A stretch of 34,870 nucleotides of DNA, taken from NCBI GenBank assembly GCA_018971195.1, contig JAGXBK010000017.1, positions 1 through 34,870 on the forward strand, written 5' to 3'. The notes beneath the pieces were generated by a model. The model made no database searches, was not told the origin of the DNA, and was given only the letters and a program-made list of their open reading frames with translations. A program made the position numbers and the translations under genes. Position 1 is the first letter of the stretch, and each line of letters starts with the position of its first letter. The DNA comes from Betaproteobacteria bacterium (lineage in GTDB: Bacteria; Pseudomonadota; Gammaproteobacteria; Burkholderiales; Casimicrobiaceae). Shown here piece by piece: positions 1 to 9,072 of this stretch.

Positions 1-86
1 CGCCCGTGACCCGCCACCCATCGCACGGAAGGCTCGCGGACTTCGAGCGCGCAACGCCCGTGACCGCCGGGGCCACAGGAGCCGGC

Positions 87-710
87 TCAGGACTTCAGGA
101 GCTCAGCGACCGCATCCGCGTCGAGTCGCGGCTCTTCCCGCCCATGCCGGTCGCGGCGCGGACGCTGGCGCGCCATCGCCGACGTGCGCACGATCAGGCG
201 CAGGACGCCCGCAGGCGCATCGACATGGAGTTCCGCCGTCGCATGCGGCGATTCCGGGCCTGCGCGATAGGCAACGTTGCGATTGATCAGCGCGAGCTCG
301 ACCGCCTTGGCGTCATCCGCGACGAGCTCGAGCCGGATGTCGCTGTGCTCGCCCGCCCAGCCGGCGGCGACCCCGCCGGTCAAGACCGGTTCGAACGAAG
401 CGAGGTCCCGCATCCATCGCAACGCCTCCGTACGCTGCCGCCGCAGCGAGGCCGCGTGCGCGTCGCCACCGAAAAGCGCCTGGTGAGCGATCAGTGCCGT
501 CTCGATTTCGTCGTCCCCGGGCAGAGCGTGGCGCTGCGTCAGCATCAGCTGTCGCGCCGCCTTGCGCTTGGCGAGCGACCAGTCGGCGAGCCCGTGCTCG
601 ACGATGAACCGGGCCGCAAGGTCGGCGATCCTCGCGCGATTCTGCAGTTCGCGGCTTGCAGGCTCGGAGCGCGGTGCCCGGCCGGCGTTCGCTGCGTATC
701 GGCTGCCCAT
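87..710 (-). CDS. Conserved hypothetical protein coupled to PBP1a
   Basis: 207 residues. I do not recognise a proven function. The N-terminal half is charged and helical, with the stretch DWSLAKRKAARQL near residues 42-54 and a region rich in Glu, Ala and Leu. The middle (about residues 105-145) reads GGVAAGWAGEHSDIRLEL followed by a D-D-A-K-A-V-E segment, which loosely resembles a nucleotidyltransferase-like core; this is a tentative impression only. There is no signal peptide or membrane segment, so it is probably cytoplasmic. The ATG overlaps the stop of the upstream PBP1a gene as TGATG, which argues for translational coupling and fixes the start. I recall similar proteins in betaproteobacterial genomes, sometimes under unreliable names, so no name is assigned. 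Confidence 0.7.
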   Translation of the reverse strand: MGSRYAANAGRAPRSEPASRELQNRARIADLAARFIVEHGLADWSLAKRKAARQLMLTQRHALPGDDEIETALIAHQALFGGDAHAASLRRQRTEALRWMRDLASFEPVLTGGVAAGWAGEHSDIRLELVADDAKAVELALINRNVAYRAGPESPHATAELHVDAPAGVLRLIVRTSAMARQRPRRDRHGREEPRLDADAVAELLKS

Positions 711-3046
711 CAGAACAGCTGGTTGCGCACGTCGTGCGCAGGCCCCGGCGCCGCACCCGGGACCGTGGCGGGGGCGAGGGCATCCTGCGCGCGGCGCGGG
801 GTGAACTCGGCCATGAACCAGTCGGACAGCGTGGAGGAGTCGTCACGCAGTCCGGTGTCGGGGTTGATCGGCACCGATACGACGCCCGCCGGCGGGGTGG
901 GCACGTCCTGGGGCACGCCCTTGAGGGCGCGCTGCATGTACGACATCCAGATGGGCAGCGCCGCGCGCGCGCCGGTCTCGGCGGTCCCGAGGGTCTTGGG
1001 CTGGTCGTAGCCGATCCATGCGATGCCGACCTTCGCCATGTCGTAGCCGCAGAACCACGCGTCGACGTCCTCGTTGGTCGTCCCGGTCTTGCCTGCGAGG
1101 TCGCTGCGCTTGAGCTCCATCGCCCTTGCGCCGGTCCCGTAGGTCACCACGTCATGGAGCAGCGAGCTCATGATGAACGCGTTGCGCGGATCGATCGCCT
1201 GCTCGGCGTCCTTGCCGGCCACGGCAGGCTTGGCCTCGGACAGCAGGTCGCCGTGGCTGTCGGTGATCCTGGCGATCAGGTAGGGGGTGATGCGATAGCC
1301 GCCATTGGCGAATACCGAATAGGCCGTTGCCATCTGCATCGGCGTCGCGGAGCCGGCGCCGAGGCCCATCGTCAGGTAGGCCGGGTGCAGCTTGGGGTCG
1401 AAGCCGAAGCGCGCGATGTAATCCTGTGCGTACTGAGGTCCGATCGCCTGCAGGATCCGGATCGTGACCAGGTTCTTCGACTTGGCGAGCGCCATGCGCA
1501 GACGCATCGGGCCGTCGAACTTGCCGTCGTAGTTCTTGGGCTCCCAGGCGACGCCACCGGCCTGGTCGGCGGGGACGAAGAACGGCGCGTCGTTGATGAC
1601 GGTCGCCGGCGTGAAACCCTTCTCGAGCGCGGCCGAATAGATGAACGGCTTGAACGCCGAACCGGGCTGCCTGAACGCCTGGGTCACATGATTGAATTCG
1701 TTGCGTGCGAAATCGAAGCCGCCGACCAGCGCGAGGATCGCACCGTCCTGCGGACGTACCGATACGAACGCCGCCTCGGCGAGCGGGATCTGGGTGATCG
1801 CGTAATGCCCGTTGTCGTCGCGGGTCACCCGCACGATGGCGCCCGGCCGGATGCGCTGGTTGACGGGGGTCTTGTCCGACAGCGCGCGCTGGACGAACTT
1901 GAGGCCCGGACCCGACACGACCGCCTGGTCGCCGTCGGCCAGCACGGCGCGCACCTCCTGGGGAGTCGCCTGCAGGACCACCGCAGCCAGGATGTTGTCG
2001 CTGTCGGGGTGGTCCTGGAACACCCGGTCGAGCACCGGTTCCTGGTCCGCGGCGTCGGCCGGGAGATTGACGAAACCCTCCGGGCCGCGGTAGCCGTGAC
2101 GCTGGTCGTAATCGACCAGTCCGCGCCGGACCGCGGCGTAGGCCGCGTCCTGATCCGAGCGCTGGATCGTGGTCCAGACCGTGATCCCCCGCGTGTAGGT
2201 CTCGTCGCCGTAGGCTTCGAATACGACCTGGCGCGCCATCTCGGCCACGTACTCGGCGTGAATCGAGATCGGTTCGCGCGAGTTCTGCCGGACGTTCAGT
2301 GGCGCGTTTTGTGCTTCGCGCCATTGGTCGTCGGTGATGTAGTGAAGATCATGCATGCGCCTCAGGACGTACTGCTGGCGGGTCTTGGCCCGGCGCGGGT
2401 TGGTGATCGGGTTGTACGCCGACGGCGCCTTGGGCAGGCCGGCGAGCATCGCGGCCTCGGGGAGCGTGATCTCCTCGAGCGGCGTGCCGAAGTAGATCTG
2501 CGACGCCGCCGCGAAGCCGTAGGCGCGCTGCCCGAGGTAGATCTGGTTGATGTAGAGCTCGAGGATTTCGTCCTTGGTGAAGTTGGCTTCGATCTTCCAG
2601 GCGAGCAGGGCCTCGCGGAGCTTGCGCGACATGGTCTTCTCGCGCGTCAGGAAGAAGTTGCGCGCGACCTGCATCGTGATCGTTCCGGCGCCCTGTTGGG
2701 TGGCGCCGGCGGTCAGGTTGGACAAGGCGGCGCGCAGGACGCTCAAATAGTCGACACCCCCGTGTTGGTAGAAACGCTCGTCCTCAGCGGCCAAAATGGC
2801 GTGTTTCATGACATCCGGGACTTCGCCGATGTGGATGATCGCCCGCCGTTCCTCCCCGAATTCCCCGAGCAGGTCCCCGTCGGCCGACAGGACCCGCAGC
2901 GGCACTTTTGGCTGGTAATCGGTCAGGGCGTCGAGGGGGGGAAGCGTCGGCCACAGCAGGGCCAGGACGAAGCCCCCCAAGAGGGCGCCGACGACGGCGA
3001 GACCGGCGGCGACCGACCCGATATACAGTATCCAGCGCTTTAGCAC
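710..3046 (-). CDS. mrcA: Penicillin-binding protein 1A, bifunctional glycosyltransferase/transpeptidase
   Basis: 778 residues, normal for a class A PBP. It polymerises lipid II into glycan strands and cross-links the peptides in the periplasm. A short cytoplasmic N-terminus is followed by one membrane anchor (about residues 6-32). The glycosyltransferase 51 domain shows EDERFYQH at 88-95 (E88 the probable catalytic Glu), GAGTITMQVARNFF near 119-132 and RKLREALLAWKIE near 141-153. The transpeptidase domain has the SxxK nucleophile motif SAFK (S463, K466), SKN at 523-525 and KTGT at 653-656. All three penicillin-binding motifs are intact. The start codon is GTG. The gene diverges from pilM across a 151-bp region, an arrangement common in betaproteobacteria. 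The symbol ponA is also used. Confidence 0.95.
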   Translation of the reverse strand: MLKRWILYIGSVAAGLAVVGALLGGFVLALLWPTLPPLDALTDYQPKVPLRVLSADGDLLGEFGEERRAIIHIGEVPDVMKHAILAAEDERFYQHGGVDYLSVLRAALSNLTAGATQQGAGTITMQVARNFFLTREKTMSRKLREALLAWKIEANFTKDEILELYINQIYLGQRAYGFAAASQIYFGTPLEEITLPEAAMLAGLPKAPSAYNPITNPRRAKTRQQYVLRRMHDLHYITDDQWREAQNAPLNVRQNSREPISIHAEYVAEMARQVVFEAYGDETYTRGITVWTTIQRSDQDAAYAAVRRGLVDYDQRHGYRGPEGFVNLPADAADQEPVLDRVFQDHPDSDNILAAVVLQATPQEVRAVLADGDQAVVSGPGLKFVQRALSDKTPVNQRIRPGAIVRVTRDDNGHYAITQIPLAEAAFVSVRPQDGAILALVGGFDFARNEFNHVTQAFRQPGSAFKPFIYSAALEKGFTPATVINDAPFFVPADQAGGVAWEPKNYDGKFDGPMRLRMALAKSKNLVTIRILQAIGPQYAQDYIARFGFDPKLHPAYLTMGLGAGSATPMQMATAYSVFANGGYRITPYLIARITDSHGDLLSEAKPAVAGKDAEQAIDPRNAFIMSSLLHDVVTYGTGARAMELKRSDLAGKTGTTNEDVDAWFCGYDMAKVGIAWIGYDQPKTLGTAETGARAALPIWMSYMQRALKGVPQDVPTPPAGVVSVPINPDTGLRDDSSTLSDWFMAEFTPRRAQDALAPATVPGAAPGPAHDVRNQLF

Positions 3047-3087
3047 GACGGAATAAAAGTTACGTTTGAGGTGGGGGTTCCCGCCCG

Positions 3088-3093
3088 ATTATA
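3088..3093 (-). promoter_or_regulatory. Candidate -10 element of the PBP1a gene
   Basis: On the minus strand these bases read TATAAT, a perfect sigma70 -10 hexamer, about 42 bases upstream of the GTG start of the PBP1a gene. No good -35 hexamer lies 16-18 bases further upstream, so the assignment rests on the -10 alone. On the plus strand of the same gap a perfect TTGACA occurs at 3133-3138, 59 bases before the pilM ATG, but I see no convincing -10 at normal spacing; AT-rich sequence at 3161-3175 may hold the pilM start site. Confidence 0.4.
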
Positions 3094-3197
3094 GGCGTGC
3101 ATGCAACACTCGTACGCGGAAAAGGAAACAATTTGACAACAGTGATACTTGCTGCCAGAGTTTAATGTAGATTATCAGCAACAGGCCCACTACAGCC

Positions 3198-4289
3198 ATG
3201 CTTGCCGAAAACCTCGCGTCCGTCGCGGACTTGTTCAAAACCAAGTCCCCCGTGCTATTGGGTGTCGACATCGCCTCGACGTCGATCAAGCTCGTCGAAC
3301 TCGCCGACGCCGGCAAGGGCCTCTACCGGCTCGAGCGCTACGTCATCGAGCCGCTGCCCAAGGACGTGGTGACCGATGGCAACATCGTCAACGTCGAGGC
3401 GGCCGGCGAGGTGCTCCGGCGGGCCTGGAAGCGCCTCGGCAGCCGCAACCGGAATGTCGCCCTGGCCCTCCCGGCGGCGATGGTCATCACCAAGAAGATC
3501 ATCGTCGCCGCCGGCCAGCGGGAGGAGGACCTGGAGCTGACGGTGGAGGCCGAGGCCAACCAATATATCCCGTTCGCGCTCGACGAGGTCAACCTCGACT
3601 TCCAGACGCTCGGTCCCGCGCCCAACAATCCGGACGAGGTCGAGGTCCTGATCGCCGCGTCGCGCAAGGAAAAGGTCGAGGACCGGGTCGCGGTCGCCGA
3701 GACGGCGGGCCTCAAGGCGCGCATTCTCGACGCCGAGTCCTACGCGACCCAGGAGGCGTTCCGCCTGATCGCGCCTTCGCTGCCGGCGAACGGCCGCGAC
3801 CAGAACATCGCGCTGGTCGACATCGGCGCGCACGTCACCCACTTCTACGTCCTTCGCAACCACCAGATCCTATTCTCGCGCGACCAGGCGTTCGGCGGCA
3901 ATCAACTGACGCAGGACATCCAGCGTGCGTTCAACCTGTCGCCCGACGAGGCCGAGTCGGCCCGCAAGAACCAGGGCCTGCCCGAGAACTACGACCGCGA
4001 TGTCCTGCAGCCGTTCATGGAATCGCTGGCCCTCGAGGTGACCCGCGCGCTGCAGTTCTTCTTCACGTCGACCTCCTACAACCAGGTCGACCAGATCGTG
4101 CTGGCGGGCGGCTGCGCGCTGCTGCCAGGGCTCGACGAGCTGGTGGCGAAGCGCGCAGGGGTGGCGACGCTCGTCGCCAATCCGTTCGCCTCGATGCAGG
4201 CGTCGGACCGGATCCGGCCCCGGCAGCTCGCCCAGGAGGCGCCGATGCTGATGATCGCGACCGGGCTCGCCATGCGCAGTTTCGAATAG
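3198..4289 (+). CDS. pilM: Type IV pilus assembly protein PilM
   Basis: 363 residues, typical size. PilM is a cytoplasmic actin/FtsA-like ATPase-fold protein that docks onto the N-terminal tail of PilN and links the pilus motor to the inner-membrane alignment complex. Visible signs are the first phosphate-type loop GVDIASTSIKLVEL (about residues 22-35), a second one, ALVDIGAHVTHFYVL (about 205-219), and the glycine-rich VLAGGCALLPG near 302-312. There is no signal peptide or membrane segment. It is the first gene of the pilMNOPQ cluster, with pilN 10 bases downstream. The ATG has only a weak ribosome-binding site, but the reading frame has no better upstream start before the divergent promoter region. 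Confidence 0.95.
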   Translation: MLAENLASVADLFKTKSPVLLGVDIASTSIKLVELADAGKGLYRLERYVIEPLPKDVVTDGNIVNVEAAGEVLRRAWKRLGSRNRNVALALPAAMVITKKIIVAAGQREEDLELTVEAEANQYIPFALDEVNLDFQTLGPAPNNPDEVEVLIAASRKEKVEDRVAVAETAGLKARILDAESYATQEAFRLIAPSLPANGRDQNIALVDIGAHVTHFYVLRNHQILFSRDQAFGGNQLTQDIQRAFNLSPDEAESARKNQGLPENYDRDVLQPFMESLALEVTRALQFFFTSTSYNQVDQIVLAGGCALLPGLDELVAKRAGVATLVANPFASMQASDRIRPRQLAQEAPMLMIATGLAMRSFE

Positions 4290-4299
4290 GAACCGGGCC

Positions 4300-4908
4300 A
4301 TGCGCATCAACCTGCTGCCCCATCGCGAGCAAGCGCGGCAAGCGCGCCAGCGCCAGTTCGTCACGCTGGCGGTCCTGCTCGCTATCGTGGGCCTCGCGAT
4401 CGTCGGGGTGGTGCACGCGATCTTCGTGGCCCAGATCGACAACCAGATTTCGCGCAACAACCTGCTCAAGACCGAGATCGCCAAGCTCGACGCGCAGATC
4501 AAGGAGATCGACAAGCTGCGCGACCAGATCGCCCAGGTGCTGGCACGCAAGCAGGTGGTCGAGACCCTGCAGGCCAACCGCAATGAGGCGGTGCACCTGC
4601 TCGACCAGCTGGTGCGCCAGTTGCCCGACGGCACCTATCTCAAATCGGTGCAGCAGAGCGGCGCGAAGGTGACGATCGTCGGCTACGCCCAGTCGAACGC
4701 GCGCGTCTCGACGCTGATGCGCAACATCGACTCTTCGCCCTGGCTCGAGAAGGCCGAGCTGGTCGAGGTCAGGCTGGTGACGCTGCCGGCCCAGGGCAGA
4801 ACCGAGGCGACGCGCGTCAACCAGTTCACGCTGACGTTCATGATCAAGCGTGCGACGCCCGCGCCGATCCCGCATGCGCCGGGAGCGCCGGCCGCCAAGG
4901 GAGCCTAG
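4300..4908 (+). CDS. pilN: Type IV pilus inner-membrane protein PilN
   Basis: 202 residues. It begins MRINLLPHRE, the conserved cytoplasmic tail of PilN that inserts into PilM. One membrane helix follows (about residues 20-43), then a coiled-coil stretch rich in Lys, Asp and Gln (about 48-95) and a periplasmic ferredoxin-like domain. PilN pairs with PilO to form the periplasmic cage that joins the motor to PilP and the secretin. The C-terminal tail is rich in Ala and Pro. The stop lies two bases before the pilO start, so the genes are certainly co-transcribed. Confidence 0.95.
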   Translation: MRINLLPHREQARQARQRQFVTLAVLLAIVGLAIVGVVHAIFVAQIDNQISRNNLLKTEIAKLDAQIKEIDKLRDQIAQVLARKQVVETLQANRNEAVHLLDQLVRQLPDGTYLKSVQQSGAKVTIVGYAQSNARVSTLMRNIDSSPWLEKAELVEVRLVTLPAQGRTEATRVNQFTLTFMIKRATPAPIPHAPGAPAAKGA

Positions 4909-4910
4909 GC

Positions 4911-5537
4911 ATGACGCTCGACGATTTCCGCCGGCTGAATCTGCGCGAGGTTGGCAAGTGGCCGCCGGGGCCCAAGATCGTCATCCTGACGCTGCTCGTC
5001 CTGACCATTCTCGCGCTGGGCGCGTACTTCGACTGGAAGGACCAGTGGGATGCGCTGACCGCTGCCCAGCACGACGAGGTCCGCCTGAAGGCGCAGTACA
5101 GCGAGAAGAAGGCCAAGGCCATCAACTACGACCTGTACGTGCAGCAGCTCGCCGAAGTCGACCAGGCGTTCGGCGCGTTGGTCAAGCAGCTGCCCAACAA
5201 GTCGGAGATCGACGCGCTGCTGACCGACATCAACCAGGCGGGGCTGGGCCGCGGCCTGCAGTTCGACCTGTTCAAGCCGGCGCCGCAGGAGAAGATGGCC
5301 GACTTCTACGCCGAGCTGCCGATCAACATCAAGATCACCGGCAACTACCACGACATCGGCGCGTTCGCGAGCGACGTCGCGGCGCTGCCGCGCATCGTCA
5401 CGCTGAACGACCTCTCCATCACCAACGACAAGGGGACGCTCAGCATGGAGGCCGTCGCCAAGACCTTCCGCTATCTCGACGAGAACGAGATCGCGAAGCA
5501 GCGCGCGCTGGAAAAGGACAAGGGGCGCAGGAAATGA
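4911..5537 (+). CDS. pilO: Type IV pilus inner-membrane protein PilO
   Basis: 208 residues, typical of the family. A cytoplasmic N-terminal segment of about 20 residues with the motif FRRLNLREVGKWP precedes one membrane helix (about residues 22-40). A coiled coil follows (about 45-85), then a periplasmic domain containing ADFYAELPINIKITGNYHD, the conserved pseudopilin-like strand region of PilO. It forms heterodimers with PilN and contacts PilP. The stop codon overlaps the pilP ATG by four bases (ATGA), a sign of translational coupling. Confidence 0.95.
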   Translation: MTLDDFRRLNLREVGKWPPGPKIVILTLLVLTILALGAYFDWKDQWDALTAAQHDEVRLKAQYSEKKAKAINYDLYVQQLAEVDQAFGALVKQLPNKSEIDALLTDINQAGLGRGLQFDLFKPAPQEKMADFYAELPINIKITGNYHDIGAFASDVAALPRIVTLNDLSITNDKGTLSMEAVAKTFRYLDENEIAKQRALEKDKGRRK

Positions 5538-6076
5538 GACCTGCCGCGATCGCCGCCGCCGCCATGGCTGCGCTGCTGCTCGCCGGATGTGGCGGGGAAT
5601 CCCACCAGGATCTGCGTGACTGGATGGCCGCGCAGGGCAAGGGCATGCGCGGCCACCTCGATCCGATTCCGCAGATCAAGCCGTACGAGCCTTTCGCCTA
5701 CAACGACTTCGACCTTCCCGACCCGTTCAAGCCGCGCAAGATCGAGCCGGCCAAGGGCGACAACGCGAACAAGCTCGCCCCTGATCTGACGCGACGCAAG
5801 GAGCCGCTCGAGGCCTACCCGCTGGAGTCGCTGTCGATGGTGGGGACCATCGAGAAGGGCAAGACGCGCTATGCGCTCGTGAAGACCCCCGGGCGCGACA
5901 TCTACCAGGTGCGCCAGGGCAATCACATGGGACAGGATTACGGCGTGATCACCGCGATCACCGACTCCGAGATCGATCTCAAGGAACTCGTGCAGGACGG
6001 CTCGGGCGACTGGTCCGAGCGCTCCAGCACGCTGAATCTGCTGCAGGCGGACCAGAATACACAGGAGAAGAAATGA
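5534..6076 (+). CDS. pilP: Type IV pilus pilotin-like lipoprotein PilP
   Basis: 180 residues. The ATG at 5534 overlaps the end of pilO and gives a lipoprotein signal peptide with lipobox LLAGC (lipidated Cys at residue 19). The mature protein has the usual disordered linker, including PYEPFAYNDFDLPDPFKPRKIEP, then a small beta-sandwich domain with LESLSMVGTI and the strand-rich GRDIYQVRQGNHMGQDYGVI. PilP connects the PilN/PilO cage to the N0 domain of the PilQ secretin in the periplasm. The stop overlaps the pilQ ATG by four bases. A longer open frame upstream of 5534 has no lipobox and runs inside pilO, so it is not used. Confidence 0.94.
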   Translation: MRPAAIAAAAMAALLLAGCGGESHQDLRDWMAAQGKGMRGHLDPIPQIKPYEPFAYNDFDLPDPFKPRKIEPAKGDNANKLAPDLTRRKEPLEAYPLESLSMVGTIEKGKTRYALVKTPGRDIYQVRQGNHMGQDYGVITAITDSEIDLKELVQDGSGDWSERSSTLNLLQADQNTQEKK

Positions 6077-8322
6077 ACGCCTATCGCGTCGGTCACCGGG
6101 TGGGCTGGGGAGGTCGTTCTGCCTGGAGCACGTGGATCCCCCGCATCGCCGGGTTTTTCGCGCTCGTCGTGGCCGGCGCCGCGCTCGCCCAATCCGCCAA
6201 CAGCATCGACCAGGTCTCGGTGATTCGCGGCGCATCCGGCAATACGGTCGTCCGCTTCACGCTGAAGGCGCCCCCCGCCAATCCTCCGGCCGGATTCGCG
6301 GTCGTCAGTCCGCCGCGGATCGCGCTCGACTTCATGAACACGACCAACGCGACGTCGAGCAACCAGCGCGCCGTCGACGATCCCGCGCTGCGCAGCCTGC
6401 AGTTCGTCGAGGCCGGCGGGCGCACGCGCGTCGTGTTCAACCTCAACAAGCCGCAGACCTTCCAGACCAGCGTCGAAGGCAACGTGGTGCTCGTCACGCT
6501 CGCCGACAGCGGCGCCGCGTCGACGCAGGCGGGGGGCGAGCAGGTCCAGCGCTTCGCGCAGGCTGCGGCCACCGACCAGCAGCATGCGCTGCGCGACGTC
6601 GATTTCCGGCGCGGCAGGAACGGCGAGGGCCGGGTCATCGTCGACCTCTCGGACAGCAGCACGGGCATCGACATCCGGCAGCAGGGCCGGCGGCTGATCG
6701 TCGATTTCCACAAGACGGCGGTGCCGAAGAACCTCGAGCGCCGCATGGACGTCGGTGACTACAATACGCCGGTGGTGACCGTCGACACCTTCCCGCAGAA
6801 TGGCGACGCGCGGATGGTGATCGAGCCCAAGGGCATCTGGGAATACTCGGCCTACCAGGCCGACAACCGGTTCATCGTCGAGGTGAAGCCGATCCAGGAC
6901 GATCCGAACAAGCTCGTCCAGGGCAGCCGCACCGGCTACAAGGGCGAGAAGCTCTCGCTCAACTTCCAGAACATCGAAGTGCGATCGGTGCTGCAGGTGA
7001 TCGCCGACTTCACCGGCCTCAACATCGTCACCAGCGACACGGTGACCGGCAACCTGACGCTGCGGCTGAAGGACGTGCCCTGGGACCAGGCGCTCGACAT
7101 CATCATGCAGACCAAGGGCCTCGACATGCGCAAGAACGGCAATATCGTTCTGATCGCGCCCCGCGAGGAACTTGCGCTCAAGGAGAAGCAGCAGCTCGAA
7201 GCGCAGGCGCAGATCAACGAGCTCGAGCCGCTGCAGACCGAGACCTTCCAGCTGAACTACGCCAAGGCATCCGACATCCTGAACATCATCAACTCGGGCA
7301 GGCCCGGTTCGACCGGGGCGGATACCGGCGGGCGCTTCCTGTCGAAGCGCGGCAGCGCGTTCGTCGATCCGCGCACCAACATCCTGTTCGTCACCGACAT
7401 CGCAAGCCGGCTCGAGGAAGTGCGGCGGGTGATCCGACAGGTCGACACCGCGGTGCGCCAGGTGCTGATCGAGGCGCGCATCGTCATCGCCGACGATTCG
7501 TTCAGCCGTCAGCTCGGCGTGCGCTTCGGCGAGCAGACCGGGGCGACGGTGTTCGGTCGTCGCTTTGCGCTCGGCAGCGGCGGGTCGCTGGCGACGACCC
7601 CGGTCGTCTCGCTGGGCAGCGGTGCCGGCGGCACGCTGACGCGCACGACCAACACGCAGACGCCGTTCGAGCTCGCCTCGGGCGTTGCCTCGGCCGGTTA
7701 CTCCACCCCGGACCAGCTGAACGTCAACCTTCCGGTGGCCAACCCGGCGGGCCAGCTCGCGCTCACCCTGATCAACCTCGGCAGCGGCAACCTGATCAAC
7801 CTCGAGCTGTCGGCGCTCGAAGCCGACAACCGCGGCAAGGTGGTGTCGAGCCCGCGCGTCATCACCGGCGACAACCAGAAAGCCCATATCGAGCAGGGTA
7901 CCGAGATACCCTACGTGACGCCGGGCGCCGCGAATTCGCCGGCGACGGTGGCCTTCAAGAAGGCCGTGCTTTCGCTCGACGTGACGCCACAGATCACGCC
8001 TGACGGCCGCGTCATCATGCAAGTCGAGATCCGCAAGGATTCCGTCGGCCAGCTGGTCAACGTGCAGGGTGGCGGACAGGTGCCGGCGATCGACACCAAG
8101 AACGTGCTGACGCAGATCGCCGTCAACAACGGTGACACGGCGGTGATCGGCGGCATCTACGAGGAAACGATCCGCAACGACACGACCAAGGTGCCATTCC
8201 TGGGCGACGTCCCGGTGGTCGGCAATCTGTTCAAGAACACGACCCGGTCGAGCGAAAAGACCGAGCTCCTGATCTTCCTCACACCCCGCATCGTCAAGGA
8301 CACGGTGACGTCGGCGCGCTAG
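6073..8322 (+). CDS. pilQ: Type IV pilus secretin PilQ
   Basis: 749 residues; the outer-membrane ring through which the pilus fibre leaves. The signal peptide has an extended n-region and cleaves probably after ALA39. Two AMIN-type beta domains that bind peptidoglycan occupy about residues 40-280. The STN/N0 domain (about 292-350) contains [20 protein letters not shown] and [12 protein letters not shown]. The N1 domain follows (about 385-460) with [13 protein letters not shown]. The secretin core, about 555-742, shows [37 protein letters not shown] and [10 protein letters not shown], and it ends with [11 protein letters not shown]. It is the last gene of the pil operon. Transcription out of it meets the large palindrome at 8335-8439. 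Confidence 0.96.
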   Translation: MNAYRVGHRVGWGGRSAWSTWIPRIAGFFALVVAGAALAQSANSIDQVSVIRGASGNTVVRFTLKAPPANPPAGFAVVSPPRIALDFMNTTNATSSNQRAVDDPALRSLQFVEAGGRTRVVFNLNKPQTFQTSVEGNVVLVTLADSGAASTQAGGEQVQRFAQAAATDQQHALRDVDFRRGRNGEGRVIVDLSDSSTGIDIRQQGRRLIVDFHKTAVPKNLERRMDVGDYNTPVVTVDTFPQNGDARMVIEPKGIWEYSAYQADNRFIVEVKPIQDDPNKLVQGSRTGYKGEKLSLNFQNIEVRSVLQVIADFTGLNIVTSDTVTGNLTLRLKDVPWDQALDIIMQTKGLDMRKNGNIVLIAPREELALKEKQQLEAQAQINELEPLQTETFQLNYAKASDILNIINSGRPGSTGADTGGRFLSKRGSAFVDPRTNILFVTDIASRLEEVRRVIRQVDTAVRQVLIEARIVIADDSFSRQLGVRFGEQTGATVFGRRFALGSGGSLATTPVVSLGSGAGGTLTRTTNTQTPFELASGVASAGYSTPDQLNVNLPVANPAGQLALTLINLGSGNLINLELSALEADNRGKVVSSPRVITGDNQKAHIEQGTEIPYVTPGAANSPATVAFKKAVLSLDVTPQITPDGRVIMQVEIRKDSVGQLVNVQGGGQVPAIDTKNVLTQIAVNNGDTAVIGGIYEETIRNDTTKVPFLGDVPVVGNLFKNTTRSSEKTELLIFLTPRIVKDTVTSAR

Positions 8323-8334
8323 CGCCACCCCCGA

Positions 8335-8439
8335 AAATCAGGGACGGACCACGTTTTAAAATCAGGGACGGACCACCTTTTCCGGGTCACGGAAAAGGTG
8401 GTCCGTCCCTGATTTTAAAACGTGGTCCGTCCCTGATTT
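8335..8439. repeat. 105-bp near-perfect palindrome built of four 18-bp units
   Basis: Positions 8335 and 8439 pair, and pairing continues without a break for 50 bases per arm down to a 5-base loop at 8385-8389. Each arm holds two direct copies of an 18-base unit, AAATCAGGGACGGACCAC, at 8335-8352 and 8359-8376 (period 24). The right arm carries the two inverted copies. The arms include A/T runs, unlike the GC-rich flanks. It begins 13 bases after the pilQ stop and ends 36 bases before aroK. The layout resembles REP/BIME-type or miniature inverted-repeat elements mobilised by IS200/RAYT-type transposases; no transposase lies in this window. Transcribed, it would form a very stable hairpin and could act as a 3' barrier for the pil transcript. 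Confidence 0.9.
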
Positions 8440-8463
8440 GCGTTCCGGATTTGCTCCATCCAC

Positions 8464-8469
8464 TACAAT
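8464..8469 (+). promoter_or_regulatory. Candidate -10 element immediately before aroK
   Basis: The hexamer TACAAT matches the sigma70 -10 consensus at five of six positions and ends six bases before the aroK ATG at 8476. A start site 6-8 bases downstream would place the transcript 5' end at or within a base or two of the ATG. No purine-rich ribosome-binding site lies between the palindrome and the ATG. No strong -35 is visible; TTGCGT at 8438-8443 would need a 20-base spacer. Confidence 0.35.
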
Positions 8470-8475
8470 GCCCCG

Positions 8476-9072
8476 ATGTCACTGCATCGGGGCAATTTGT
8501 TCCTGGTCGGTTTGATGGGCGCGGGCAAGACGACGCTCGGGCGCGCCCTTGCCAAGCGACTGGACAAGCGCTTCATCGATGCGGACCACGAGCTCGAGGC
8601 CAGGCTCGGCGTGACCATTCCCACGATCTTCGAGGTCGAGGGCGAGGCCGGATTCCGCGCCCGCGAAGAGGCGATGATCGCGGAGCTCTCGAGCCTGGCC
8701 GACATCGTCCTGTCGACCGGCGGCGGCGCCGTGATGCGGGCGGGCTCGCGGGTGCGGCTGCGGGAAAACGGCACCGTCCTCTACCTGCATGCCAAGCCCG
8801 AGATCCTGTGGCAGCGGCTGCGCGGCAGCCGTCACCGCCCGATGCTGCAGGCGGCGGACCCGCGGACCCGGCTGGTCGATCTCTACACGTTGCGCGACCC
8901 GCTGTATCGCGAGGTCGCGCATTTCGTCATCGAATCGGATCGCGACTCGGTGATGCGGTTCGTGCGCTGGCTCGACGCCGATACGCAGGGTGGCGCAGAC
9001 GCGCCTGCGGAGGGCGGCGAAGCGCCGGCGACCGCCGATCCGGCGGCGCTGCCCGCGAACGAGGACAAGTGA
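8476..9072 (+). CDS. aroK: Shikimate kinase
   Basis: 198 residues. It phosphorylates shikimate with ATP to shikimate 3-phosphate in the cytoplasm. The P-loop GLMGAGKT is at residues 12-19, the shikimate-contacting DADHELE segment follows at about 35-41, [10 protein letters not shown] near 56-65, GGGAV near 79-83, and the lid with RGSRHRPML near 117-125. The last 30 or so residues after the core are an Ala/Pro/Glu-rich tail beyond the usual kinase length (about 170-180). The ATG at 8476 fits the family start. The stop overlaps the aroB GTG as GTGA, so the two are translationally coupled. Confidence 0.95.
   Translation: MSLHRGNLFLVGLMGAGKTTLGRALAKRLDKRFIDADHELEARLGVTIPTIFEVEGEAGFRAREEAMIAELSSLADIVLSTGGGAVMRAGSRVRLRENGTVLYLHAKPEILWQRLRGSRHRPMLQAADPRTRLVDLYTLRDPLYREVAHFVIESDRDSVMRFVRWLDADTQGGADAPAEGGEAPATADPAALPANEDK

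Noticed and set aside
3133-3138. TTGACA as a firm pilM -35 element
   Set aside because: The hexamer is perfect, but the nearest -10-like sequences lie at 22-24 bases or more, outside normal spacing, so it was only mentioned and not called.
8335-8439. Repeats after pilQ as a CRISPR remnant
   Set aside because: The units are arranged as a palindrome with 6-base spacers, not as direct repeats with unique 30-base spacers, and no cas genes are present.
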